64,000 nucleotides of DNA from Nocardia otitidiscaviarum NBRC 14405 (lineage in GTDB: Bacteria; Actinomycetota; Actinomycetes; Mycobacteriales; Mycobacteriaceae), in contig NZ_BAGD01000061.1 of NCBI RefSeq assembly GCF_000308635.1, positions 124,001 to 188,000 of the forward strand, written 5' to 3'. How positions within the stretch are numbered: the first letter of the stretch is position 1; each line of letters starts with the position of its first letter. Shown here one piece after another: positions 12,693 through 21,325 of the stretch. Position numbers and translations under genes: made by a program. The notes under the pieces are model-generated. The model saw nothing but the letters and a program-made list of their open reading frames with translations. It was not told where the DNA came from and searched no databases.

Positions 12693-13093
12693 CCGCTACC
12701 TACCGCCGTGAGCCGTGACGGCATCGCTCGAGAGGTACTGCCGCAAGCCTTTTCGACGCCCATCGAGTTTTCGATACGCTGCCGATATGTGTCGGCCCAT
12801 ATCGTCGGCCGTATGAATACGTCGACCGGTGCGACCGCGGTTCGGAAAGCGACGTCGGATCACCGGGCAGCCGCCGCGCGACCGTCGGTCACAACCGAAT
12901 CAGCCGGGATCCCCATGGCGGGTTCGACCGACAGCCGTTAGCGTCCGAATCGACGGTTCGGACCGTCTTCCCGGTTCGCGCACCGGACCCGCCGCGCCGT
13001 GGCCGGTGCACGCTGACGCCGGTTCGGACGATCCGGATGGGATGGGGAATACCTCGGGGGCAGTGGCTCGGGTTGCCACGGATAGGAAGTTCG
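12693..13093. other. Intergenic region with an orphan palindrome
   Basis: About 400 bases without a supported gene. It contains CGATATG-N8-CATATCG at 12783-12804, a perfect 7-bp inverted repeat typical of a dimeric regulator site. No regulator gene is adjacent. The short open frames here have no ribosome site and composition like non-coding DNA. Confidence 0.5.
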
Positions 13094-14164
13094 ATGGTCG
13101 AGGCTCCGCAGGGATACGACGCGCGCGCCCTGCGCGATCGGGTGCGTCAGGCCGCGTACGACGCGGATCTGGGTGCTCACCGCGAGGTTTTCGCGCGCAT
13201 GGCCGCCAGGATTCAGGGCGGGATGCTCCTGCTGGGGATCGCCGTGGCGGTATTCGCCACGATAGTTGTGGCGATGATCAGCGAACTCCTCACCCGCACA
13301 GACCAAATGGGCGGCAAGGCCGGAAACGTGATCGGTCTGGTGGTCTTCGTGCCGTTGACCCTGCTGTTCGGTGTCGCGTTCGTGAAGGATATGAACCAGA
13401 GCCTGTTCGGATCCGCGACGTATCGGGCGGTCCGGTTGGATCTCTACGATCGCGGCCTGGTATTCGCCCACGAAGACGAGGTACGCGCCGTGCGTTATGA
13501 CACGACGGTGCTTCATCAGGAGCACGTCCGGCATATGTTGTACGGGGTGGTGGAGACCAAGACCACCTATGACTACACCCTGCTCGATGTCGAGGGCGAG
13601 CAACTGCGACTGCAAGACTATTCGCAAGGTGGATTGCCCAACGCCGCCCGCTGGGGCGCCGTCATCCAGGAGAAGGTGACGGCTGCCCAACTGCCGGCCG
13701 CGGTCGAGAAGCTGTACCGGGGGGAGACCGTGGTGTTCGGCGCGCTCTGGTTGACAAGGCACGAGGTCGGTGTCGGTGCGAAGTCTGTTCGGTGGTCCCA
13801 GGTCCACCAGATCGAGGTGCGGCACGGCGATGTGTGTGTATTCGAGGGAGAGCGTCGCCTCATGCCGATCAGCATCCCGGTCCGCAAGGTTCCCAATGTC
13901 CATGTATTCCTGACGTTGGCACACCGGCTGCTCGCCGAGAAACGCAGGCCGAGCACCCGCCGACCAGCACCGCGACCGGTGTCGACCGTGCCGGTGGCCA
14001 CGCCGGACGGGTTCCAGGTGCTGCTCCGCATGGTGATGAAGGACCATGCGGCCGCTGAGCGGTTGATCGCCTATGAGCGCGGGAAGCTACCCGGCGCGGA
14101 CCGGGCGACCTGTATCGCGAAGGCCGTCGAACGGTTGCGGCGAGATCGGGAACGACAGGGCTGA
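13094..14164 (+). CDS. DUF6585-like membrane protein
   Basis: A protein of 356 residues with an N-terminal cytoplasmic helix, two transmembrane segments (about 40-65, MLLLGIAVAVFATIVVAMIS, and about 80-100, IGLVVFVPLTLLFGVAF), then a cytoplasmic beta-rich domain with two PH-like halves (LDLYDRGLVFAHEDE and ALWLTRHEVGVGAKSVRW) and a helical basic tail. This matches the layout of uncharacterised DUF6585 proteins; family assignment is from memory of the layout, not a search. ATG at 13094 has AGGAAG upstream. Function is unknown. Its codon use is slightly less GC-rich than that of its neighbours. Confidence 0.7.
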   Translation: MVEAPQGYDARALRDRVRQAAYDADLGAHREVFARMAARIQGGMLLLGIAVAVFATIVVAMISELLTRTDQMGGKAGNVIGLVVFVPLTLLFGVAFVKDMNQSLFGSATYRAVRLDLYDRGLVFAHEDEVRAVRYDTTVLHQEHVRHMLYGVVETKTTYDYTLLDVEGEQLRLQDYSQGGLPNAARWGAVIQEKVTAAQLPAAVEKLYRGETVVFGALWLTRHEVGVGAKSVRWSQVHQIEVRHGDVCVFEGERRLMPISIPVRKVPNVHVFLTLAHRLLAEKRRPSTRRPAPRPVSTVPVATPDGFQVLLRMVMKDHAAAERLIAYERGKLPGADRATCIAKAVERLRRDRERQG

Positions 14165-14291
14165 ACGTCGACCACGACCAGGACTCGCCCCGAGCGCGGT
14201 GGACGAACGCAGACTCCGCACCCACGGCACCGCCCGGGCGGAGAGGGCGCTGTCGTATCACCCGTCGCCCCCGGTCGTGCGGCAGGCCGTG

Positions 14292-15077
14292 TCAGACCAT
14301 CGCGCCGGGAGTGGCCGCGACCAAGCCGCCGTCGATGACGAGGTCCTGGCCGTTGATGTAGCCGGCCTCGTCGGAGGCGAGGAAGGCGACCGCTGCCGCC
14401 ACTTCGTCGGCGGTGCCGGTGCGGCCCGCGGCGACGGCGGCCACGACCTCGGTGGCGGCGTCGGGTGAGACATTGTCGTGGAACATGGGGGTTTCGATGT
14501 AACCGGGGCTCACCGAGTTCACCCGAATTCCTCTGGGGGCCAGGTCCGCCGCGAGGGTGCGGGCCAGGTTGTGGACGGCGGCCTTGGTGGCCGCGTACAG
14601 CGCGCCGCCGGGCATGCCGCGGTGCAGGGTCCAGGAGGCGTTGATCACGATCGCGCCGCCGTCGGCCAGCAGCGGCAGGGTCTTCTGGATGGTGAAGAAC
14701 ACGCCCTTGAAATTGATGTCCACCACGCGGTCGAATTCGGCCTCGGCGATCTCGGCGCTGGGCTGGAACGAGGCCACACCCGCATTGGCGAAGACCGCGT
14801 CGAGCCGGCCGTAGCGCTCGCGGATCGACTCCACCAGCGCGTCGATCTCCGCCAGTTCGGCCACATCGCCCCGCACCGCGAGCAGCCGGTCCTCGGACCC
14901 GCCGACCGCGGAACGCAGGTCGGCGACGGCGGCGTCCAGCCGGGTCTTGTCCCGCCCGGTGATGACGACGGTCGCGCCCTCCGTCAGCAGCCGCCGCGCG
15001 GCGGCCAGCCCCATACCGCTGGTGCCGCCGGTGACGAGCGCGATCTTGTTCTCGAATCGGGAAGTGCTGTGCGTCAT
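14292..15077 (-). CDS. Short-chain dehydrogenase/reductase (classical SDR)
   Basis: A Rossmann-fold oxidoreductase of 261 residues. The nucleotide site TGGTSGMG is near residue 17, NAG (FANAGVAS) near 95, the catalytic Ser in INASWT and the YAATK Tyr-Lys pair follow, and SPGYIETPMF is typical. The arginine after the glycine motif region (TGRDKTR) favours NADP(H). The substrate is not predictable. It is divergent from an MmyB-type regulator with a 150-base shared promoter region, an arrangement often seen for an SDR controlled by that regulator. Confidence 0.9.
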   Translation of the reverse strand: MTHSTSRFENKIALVTGGTSGMGLAAARRLLTEGATVVITGRDKTRLDAAVADLRSAVGGSEDRLLAVRGDVAELAEIDALVESIRERYGRLDAVFANAGVASFQPSAEIAEAEFDRVVDINFKGVFFTIQKTLPLLADGGAIVINASWTLHRGMPGGALYAATKAAVHNLARTLAADLAPRGIRVNSVSPGYIETPMFHDNVSPDAATEVVAAVAAGRTGTADEVAAAVAFLASDEAGYINGQDLVIDGGLVAATPGAMV

Positions 15078-15227
15078 GCCGTCGAGTCTGGTCAGCGCGC
15101 CGGAGCGCAAACAGTGCGCGATCAACCCGGGTTCATCACCACCAGGCTGGCGACGAAGTCGTCCGGGCGTTCGGGAACATTCGGCGGTCTCGGGAGTAGC
15201 CGGGCGCGTCGCCGCGTTGTGCTGGGC

Positions 15228-16079
15228 ATGGTCAGCGAAACCGCGGCGGCGAAAGAGCAACGGCACGCGCAACTCCGGGACTTCCTGCGCACCCGACGCG
15301 CCCGGCTCACCCCCGGCGATGTCGGGCTGGTGACCTCGGGACGGCGGCGCACGCCCGGACTGCGGCGTGAGGAGGTGGCGCAGCTCGCCGGGGTCGGCGT
15401 GTCCTGGTATACGTGGCTGGAGCAGGGACGCGATATCAATGTCTCCGACGAGATCCTGCATGCGGTGAGCCGGGCGCTGCGGCTGTCCGACCCCGAGCGC
15501 GCGCATCTGTTCGTGCTGGCGGGGTTACGGCCGCCGCGCCCGCACGGGACCACCACCACGGTCGAACCCGAATTGCGGCAGCTGCTCGACTCCTGGACGC
15601 CGCGACCGGCGATTCTGCGGGACCGGTACTGGAATATCCTGGCCGTCAACGCGGGATCGACCGTGGTGTTCGGCTACGACGACGCCGACCACAACTGTCT
15701 GATCTCGTTCTTCACCAATCCGCGCTACCGCGATCGGCACACCGAGTGGGAGGCCATCGCCCCGGAGGTGGTGGCCGCCTATCGCGCCGACGCCGCTCAC
15801 GCCCCGGGAGACCCTGCCTTCGCCCGCGTGATCGACGAATTGCTCACGGTCAGTCCGGAATTCGCACGGCTGTGGGAGCGCCACGATGTGGCCGCACCCA
15901 CCCGGTCGGTGAAGGCGGTCCAGCATCCCGAGGTCGGCGACCTGATCTTCGACAAGACCACCCTGGCGGTCATCGATCACCCGGACTGGTACCTGGAGTT
16001 CTACAACCCCCGGCCCGGCACCGAGACCGCCGGACGGCTCGCGGCACTGCTTCACGAGGCGGAACTCACCGCGGTGTGA
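15228..16079 (+). CDS. Helix-turn-helix regulator, MmyB-like ligand-binding domain
   Basis: A regulator of 283 residues. An N-terminal XRE HTH (about 8-80; RRTPGLRREEVAQLAGVGVSWYTWLEQGRDI is diagnostic) is followed by a PAS-like MmyB domain (about 105-270) with RDRYWNILAVNAG and a WYLEFYNP segment near the end, known in relatives to bind fatty acids. It probably controls itself and the divergent SDR gene. ATG at 15228 is used; an in-frame GTG at 15219 is possible and neither has a clear ribosome site. It ends before a hairpin shared with the converging ABC gene. Confidence 0.9.
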   Translation: MVSETAAAKEQRHAQLRDFLRTRRARLTPGDVGLVTSGRRRTPGLRREEVAQLAGVGVSWYTWLEQGRDINVSDEILHAVSRALRLSDPERAHLFVLAGLRPPRPHGTTTTVEPELRQLLDSWTPRPAILRDRYWNILAVNAGSTVVFGYDDADHNCLISFFTNPRYRDRHTEWEAIAPEVVAAYRADAAHAPGDPAFARVIDELLTVSPEFARLWERHDVAAPTRSVKAVQHPEVGDLIFDKTTLAVIDHPDWYLEFYNPRPGTETAGRLAALLHEAELTAV

Positions 16080-16118
16080 CCGATCGCCGCCGACCCGACC
16101 GCGCCGGGGGCTCAGCGT

Positions 16119-16197
16119 GGTCGGGCCGGATGTCGATGCCGATCCGCCGGTATTCGGAGTTCAGGGCGGTCCGGCCGGATGTCGCCGCCGATGCGCC
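16119..16197. repeat. Imperfect 30-bp direct repeat
   Basis: Two 30-base copies at 16119-16148 and 16168-16197 differ at 4 positions (both carry GGCCGGATGTCG). They lie in the short gap between convergent genes. It may be a local duplication with no function. Confidence 0.5.
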
Positions 16198-16202
16198 AGC
16201 GT

Positions 16203-16227
16203 CCGGACCGGCGGCGAGCCGGTCCGG
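16203..16227. terminator. Bidirectional terminator
   Basis: CCGGACCGGC (16203-16212) pairs perfectly with 16218-16227 over loop GGCGA, between the MmyB regulator and the ABC exporter gene. Confidence 0.6.
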
Positions 16228-16239
16228 GGCGATCACCCC

Positions 16240-18225
16240 CTACTCCGCCGTCACCGCCGCCGGGGTCGAAACGTCCTCCAACCGACCGTAATCCAGCTTC
16301 ACCAGCTGATCGGCGAGATCGAAGTACCGGTCGTCGTGGGTGATCACGATGACCGTCTTCCCGCGCTCCTTGAGCTTGGTCAGGATCTCGCGGTAGAACA
16401 CGTCGCGGAAGCGGGGTTCCTGATCCGCTGCCCACTCGTCGAACAGGTAGACAGCGCGATCCTCGAGCAGCGCGGTCAGCAGCGCCAGCCGTTTGCGCTG
16501 CCCCTGGGACAGGTCGATGGTGGACAGTCGGCCGTCGCGCACGGTCACCTTGTGCGCGATCTGCAACTCCTCGAGGTAGTGCCGCACCTCGTCGTCGATA
16601 CCGGGGCGGTCGAAGCCGAGGTAGTCCTCGAACAGGTGGAAGTCGGTGAAGATGGCCGAGCAGTTCTGCCGGAACCACTCGATGTTCTCGTGGTTGATCT
16701 GCTCGCCGTCGAACTCCACGAACCCGCTGCGCGGCACGTACAGCCCCGTGATCAGTTTGGCCAGGGTGGATTTGCCGCTGCCGTTGCCGCCCACGATGAA
16801 GGTGATCTGGCCCGGCTCGAAGGTGAGGTCGATGGGGCCGAGGCGGAACCCACCGTCGTCGTCGGAAGCGAGTTCGGGCGGTGGCGCGTCCAGCGGAACG
16901 GGCCGACCGTCATGGCCGCCGTGGACGATTCGCTGTTTGCCGTTGACATCGGGTCGCAGCGTCCCGTTGTGCGCTCCCGGCCCGCCGCCGAGCGGACCGG
17001 GACCCCCGGCGTGCGGACCTCCCGGCGGCGGACCCCCGTGACCACCCGGTCCGACCTGCCCGCCGGGATGTCCGGCGGGGCTGCCAGGCCGTCCGCCCGG
17101 TGTGGGCGGCCCGCCCGGCAGGGCCGGATGCCCACCCGGACTGCCCGCCTTTCGGCCCGGCACGGGCGGTGGCCCATCGGCTCCCGGCGTCGGAAACAGC
17201 GGTGGTCGCTCGGCCATATAGCTGTAGCCGACATTCACCAGTTCCAGCCGCGCCGCGGTGACCGGCGGCCGATCGCCGAACGGCAGCCGCTCCTCGTCGT
17301 GCATGGTCTCCATGGACAGGTTCATGGTTCGGATCTTGGCCAGCGCCACATCGCCGCGCAGCAGGTCCGGAATCCGGTGCATGAAGTTCTGCATGGGCAT
17401 GGACAGGAAGGTGGTCACCAGCACGTACCCGATCATGACCTCCTTGGGCAGGTTCATGGCGGCGGCCAGCACGAACAGGATCAGCGCCATCGTCGCCAGC
17501 TGCAGGACCTGTCCGAGCCCCTGTGCCAGCGCGAATTTCGACCCGGCCTCGACATTCTGGGAGCGCAGCCGCTCGGCGGTGCCCAGCAGATGCTTGTCCA
17601 TGAAGTCGCGGCGGCGGCCCCGGTGCAGCTTGAGTTCCTTGATGCCCAGCGTCACCGCCTGGAACGAACGCAGCAGCGCGTCGTCGTTCTCCCGGGCCTC
17701 CTGGTAGATCCGGCGCACCCGCTTCAGGAACATCTCCACACAGGCGATGCCGAGCAGCGTGCCCGCCACGGTGACCGCGAAGATCGGCCCGGACACCACC
17801 GCGAGGTAGACGAAGCAGCCGACGATGGTGGCCACGTCGATGCAGATGCTCGGAATGGCCGTCACGGCCTGTGACAGCGACCGCACGTCCTCGGTGAGCG
17901 TCGCCATCAGGCGGTGCATGCCGAGCCGTTCCAGATGTTCCAGCGGGGCCGAGACGATTCCGGAACTCAGCTCCGCCCGCAGCCGGTAGATGGCGTCCTG
18001 GGCCAGCCGGATGAGCAGCACCTGCGACGCCACCCCGCTGACCAGGATGACCATCGCCGTCAGGACGAAGGCCCGCAGCGTGATGTTCGGGTGCGGCTCG
18101 GGGGAGACCACCCCGCGGATCAGGGTGAGCAGATAGGTGTTGGCCACACCGCAGATCAGGCCCGCGGCGATGACGGCCGCGATCCGCATCCAGGAGATCG
18201 AGAACAGGAATCTGATGAGTTGCAT
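16240..18225 (-). CDS. ABC exporter of the SyrD/cyclic-peptide type with Gly/Pro/His insert
   Basis: A fused half-transporter of 661 residues. Six predicted membrane helices occupy about 1-310, followed by an ATPase with Walker A GGNGSGKST (about 479-487), the variant signature LSQGQRKRL near 571 and a Walker B leading into DEWAADQEP. LSQGQ and this DEWAADQ motif are typical of SyrD/PvdE-type exporters of cyclic peptides and siderophores. Unusually, residues 338-459 are an insert rich in Gly, Pro and His placed between the first ATPase beta strand (LELVNVGYSYM) and FRLGPIDLTF. The gene starts 35 bases after the type III PKS and probably exports its product or a derivative. Confidence 0.85.
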   Translation of the reverse strand: MQLIRFLFSISWMRIAAVIAAGLICGVANTYLLTLIRGVVSPEPHPNITLRAFVLTAMVILVSGVASQVLLIRLAQDAIYRLRAELSSGIVSAPLEHLERLGMHRLMATLTEDVRSLSQAVTAIPSICIDVATIVGCFVYLAVVSGPIFAVTVAGTLLGIACVEMFLKRVRRIYQEARENDDALLRSFQAVTLGIKELKLHRGRRRDFMDKHLLGTAERLRSQNVEAGSKFALAQGLGQVLQLATMALILFVLAAAMNLPKEVMIGYVLVTTFLSMPMQNFMHRIPDLLRGDVALAKIRTMNLSMETMHDEERLPFGDRPPVTAARLELVNVGYSYMAERPPLFPTPGADGPPPVPGRKAGSPGGHPALPGGPPTPGGRPGSPAGHPGGQVGPGGHGGPPPGGPHAGGPGPLGGGPGAHNGTLRPDVNGKQRIVHGGHDGRPVPLDAPPPELASDDDGGFRLGPIDLTFEPGQITFIVGGNGSGKSTLAKLITGLYVPRSGFVEFDGEQINHENIEWFRQNCSAIFTDFHLFEDYLGFDRPGIDDEVRHYLEELQIAHKVTVRDGRLSTIDLSQGQRKRLALLTALLEDRAVYLFDEWAADQEPRFRDVFYREILTKLKERGKTVIVITHDDRYFDLADQLVKLDYGRLEDVSTPAAVTAE

Positions 18226-18260
18226 TGCTACTGCGCTCTTTTCGACAGCGACGAGGTCGA

Positions 18261-19466
18261 TCAGTGGCGGATGATGTCGAAGATCAACCCTTCGAGGGTG
18301 ACACCCGGCGCGAAGGAGAAGGCCACCCCGGTGGAGATCGGGGCGGCGGTCTCGGACTGCTGGATCATCCGCTCCAGCACGAAGATCAGCGAGACGCTGA
18401 GCATATTGCCGTACTCGGCGAGCACATTCCAGCTCAGCTCCGCCCGCTCGACCGGAATGCCCAGCGAGCGCGCGGATTCCTCGATGATCTTGGGCCCACC
18501 CGGATGGATGGCCCACAGGTCGATATCGGTCTTGTGCAGGCCGTTGCGGTGCAGTACCTCGGTGACCACCGGATCGACGCCGCGCAGAATGTAGTGCGGC
18601 AGGCTCTCGGCCAGCTCGCAGGTGATGCCGTCGTCGTTGACGCGCAGCACGATGCCGTCCTCGGCATCGTCGAACAGCTGACTGAAACTGTCCCGGATGA
18701 CGACCCGGCCGGGTGCGAGCGGCTGGTGCACCTGACTCGCGCCGATGACCACCGCCCCGCAGCCGTCACCGAAGAGGCTGTGAATGATCACGTCGTTGAC
18801 ATCGTCGTCGAAAACCGCGTTCACCGAACTGAGTTCGATACAGATGACCAGCGACTTCTTGTCCGGATGCGCCCGCACGTAATCGGTGGCGGTGCGAATG
18901 CCGTTCATGGCGGCCGCGCAGCCCATGAAGTTCACCACGATGCGCCCGACCGTCGGCGACAACCCCAGCTGCTTGACCACCGCCACGTCCACGCCGGGCG
19001 CGATGAAGCCGGTGCTGGTCACGAAGATGAGCTGGCCGACCTCGGCGGCGGGATCCGCGACCCCCGCCAGCGCGCGCCGGGCCACGTCGACGGCCAGCGG
19101 CACCGCGTGCTCGTAGAACAGGTCCATGCGCTCCCGGATGGTGCCGGGGCGGCGGCTGAAGGGCAGGAACCGATCGTCGAGCGGATCGACCACGAGGTGG
19201 CGGGTGTCGATGCGGGTCTTCTGGTAGACGCGTGGAATGCGAGCCCGCTGAGCGGGATCGGCGAACAGTTCCGCCACCCTACCGGCCGCCTCGGCTTGAT
19301 CGAAGACCCCGCTCGGCGACCCGGTCGCGATGCCCTCGATCACGCCGACCGTGGTCGGCGGGGTGGGTAGCATGTGCACGAGATCGTAGGCGAACCCTTC
19401 GCCCTCGCTACGGTGGGAAATGGCCCCCGTGGGTTCGATGCCCCCCTCGTCGATGGTGACGGACAC
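18261..19466 (-). CDS. Type III polyketide synthase, Pks18-like
   Basis: A chalcone-synthase-fold enzyme of 401 residues. The catalytic triad is intact: Cys183 (FMGCAAAMNG), His321 (AIHPGGPK) and Asn354 (EYGNML); the spacings of 138 and 33 match chalcone synthase. GFIAPG is also present. Such enzymes extend long-chain acyl-CoA with malonyl-CoA to make alkylpyrones or alkylresorcinols. GTG at 19466 has GAAGGGGAG upstream. Its neighbour is a cytochrome b5-desaturase, as Rv1371 is beside Pks18 (Rv1372) in M. tuberculosis, so a long-chain alkylpyrone-type product is inferred. The C-terminal loop reads FSFAPGVT instead of the common GFGPG. Confidence 0.93.
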   Translation of the reverse strand: MSVTIDEGGIEPTGAISHRSEGEGFAYDLVHMLPTPPTTVGVIEGIATGSPSGVFDQAEAAGRVAELFADPAQRARIPRVYQKTRIDTRHLVVDPLDDRFLPFSRRPGTIRERMDLFYEHAVPLAVDVARRALAGVADPAAEVGQLIFVTSTGFIAPGVDVAVVKQLGLSPTVGRIVVNFMGCAAAMNGIRTATDYVRAHPDKKSLVICIELSSVNAVFDDDVNDVIIHSLFGDGCGAVVIGASQVHQPLAPGRVVIRDSFSQLFDDAEDGIVLRVNDDGITCELAESLPHYILRGVDPVVTEVLHRNGLHKTDIDLWAIHPGGPKIIEESARSLGIPVERAELSWNVLAEYGNMLSVSLIFVLERMIQQSETAAPISTGVAFSFAPGVTLEGLIFDIIRH

Positions 19467-19549
19467 GAAATTCTCCCCTTCTTTCGATAAGAATCGGGCG
19501 ATCGGCCCCCGTGCCGAACAGTGACGTGATCGCCCGCAACGGAATCGGT

Positions 19550-21010
19550 TCAGACCGTTCCGATTCCGGTGAAACCCTGGACCATGTAGATTCCGCAGGT
19601 TTTGAAGGCCGACGGTGAACAGTGCTCCCGCACCAGGCCCCACTTCTTGTCCTTCGCCTCGTCCGACGGCGCGAGGATGTAGGTGCGAATCTGTTTGGGA
19701 AAGCGATCGGTGAAGAAGCTCTTGGCGGGCAGCCATTCGACTCCGAATTTCGCCGCCTCTTCGCGCAAAACGTCCTCGGTGGCGATATTGGCGAATCCGC
19801 TGCGCTGATAGGGCAGTACGTGATGCACCCGATGCGAACTCAATCCCGCGGAGAGGAAGCAGTCGACATAGCGGTTTCCGACCACCTTCAGGTCGTAGGC
19901 CTGCTCGAGCTGGTTGATGCCCCAGTCCTCGGTGTTCGACTCGATCTCCTCGGTCTCCATCTCGAAGTCGTGGCTGGCCACCACCAGGAAGGTGCTGATC
20001 CACAGCGTGATCACGAATTGCAGTGCCCAGGCCCAGAAGTCGCCCGCCAGGGTGAACACCACCAGCTCACCGACCAGCAGGAACCGCACCCCGAACGAGC
20101 CGATGAAGTGCGGCAGCGCGCCGCCCCAGGTGCCGTACATGTCCTTGATGCCCACCTTGCGGGTGAGGCGGCAGACGTCGAGCAGGCGCATGATCATGCC
20201 GGTGACGGTGTGCCCGAACTTGTGCACGGTGTGCACGGGCACCCGGTACAGCCGCGGGACCTGCATCATCATGGTGAAGACGTTCTTCTTGATATCGACT
20301 TCACTCTGGGTGTGCGGGTGGTGCAGCAGGGCGTGACCGTCCGCGGTCACGAAGGCCAGCGCGACGTAGTTGAGGTCGAAGGCATTCGTGTAGATCTTGT
20401 TCATGCCCTTCTGGGCACGGTGGATGGCGTAGTGGCCGAAGCCCGCCAGCGAACTGCGCAGCAGCACCATCAGCACGACGAACAGCGGCAACGGCATCCA
20501 GCCGGTATCCCACAGCCGCAGACCCTGTACGGCGAAGTAGGCGACGGCCAACAGTGCGACGACGATGTCGAAGTACCGGTCCATCCGCTTGATGCGGGCC
20601 GCCAGCTCGGGATCCTTGAGCCGCGCCTTCACCTTGTGGAGGAGGTCGTCCTTGTTGTCGAAGCGATATTTCGGGGTGTCGCGCCAGCTGTCGAAGCCCT
20701 CCTTGAACAGGAAGTCGGGCGCGTTGGCCTTCGGATGGATGTCCTCGGGCAGCGCTTCGCGGTCGAGTGCGTAGCGCTCGATGAGTTTGGCGATTCCTTC
20801 CGGATTCTTGTGATAGGAACCGACAATCGACGTGATATCCCGATTCTTGGTGCGGCCGATGAAGAACTCGCCGCCCGGATGCTTGGAAATCCAGTCGCTG
20901 AGGTCGTAGGCTCGACCGTTGTACACCCACACATTGGAGACCGGAGGCGGGCCCTCGGGACGGGGAGGACGACGGAATTCCCGCTCCTCTACGTCTGGGC
21001 GGTCGGTCAT
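19550..21010 (-). CDS. Cytochrome b5-fatty acid desaturase fusion (Rv1371-like)
   Basis: A protein of 486 residues with an N-terminal cytochrome b5 domain (heme ligands His44 in HPGG and His67) fused to a membrane desaturase. The three histidine boxes are HYAIH (193-197), HALLHH (226-231) and HRVHH (393-397), which bind the di-iron centre. Helices lie near 148-185 and 305-345. It should introduce a double bond or hydroxyl into a lipid chain using electrons from the fused b5. ATG at 21010 follows GGAGG. It leads a three-gene operon with the type III PKS (83-base gap) and ABC exporter, so it probably prepares or tailors the acyl chain of that product. Confidence 0.9.
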   Translation of the reverse strand: MTDRPDVEEREFRRPPRPEGPPPVSNVWVYNGRAYDLSDWISKHPGGEFFIGRTKNRDITSIVGSYHKNPEGIAKLIERYALDREALPEDIHPKANAPDFLFKEGFDSWRDTPKYRFDNKDDLLHKVKARLKDPELAARIKRMDRYFDIVVALLAVAYFAVQGLRLWDTGWMPLPLFVVLMVLLRSSLAGFGHYAIHRAQKGMNKIYTNAFDLNYVALAFVTADGHALLHHPHTQSEVDIKKNVFTMMMQVPRLYRVPVHTVHKFGHTVTGMIMRLLDVCRLTRKVGIKDMYGTWGGALPHFIGSFGVRFLLVGELVVFTLAGDFWAWALQFVITLWISTFLVVASHDFEMETEEIESNTEDWGINQLEQAYDLKVVGNRYVDCFLSAGLSSHRVHHVLPYQRSGFANIATEDVLREEAAKFGVEWLPAKSFFTDRFPKQIRTYILAPSDEAKDKKWGLVREHCSPSAFKTCGIYMVQGFTGIGTV

Positions 21011-21325
21011 GTCATTCCTCCACGCGCGCGAGCAAGTCGATAGCCTTCGGACCGTATCGTCCTTGCCGCGCCTTGCATTCCACTGAACAATCTCTTACAG
21101 CGGGCCGGACGGGACGTGCGGTTCGCACAGATATCGCCGCCCGGGCCGAATACGTAACCGGCCGTGCCGGGATTCGCGAGTCTCATATCTCATCGGGTCG
21201 CGAGCGGAGTGTCGCTCGCCGGACCCGGGAACGACAGCCGGTCCGGGGCGCGCGACGGCAATCCTTGCCGCCCTGGCGCTTTCCCGGACCGGTTCCGATC
21301 CACGAGCGTGGGCTCGTGTCCGCCG
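21011..21325. other. Intergenic region upstream of the desaturase-PKS operon
   Basis: 315 bases with no supported gene. It must hold the operon promoter and the end of the lipoprotein transcript. GTGCG-GTT-CGCAC at 21117-21129 is a short inverted repeat. No DosR or other recognised box was found. Confidence 0.4.

Noticed and set aside
12829..13500. Plus-strand open frame in the uvrA-DUF6585 gap
   Set aside because: No ribosome site, Arg/Gly-rich composition, and it overlaps the DUF6585-like gene in another frame.
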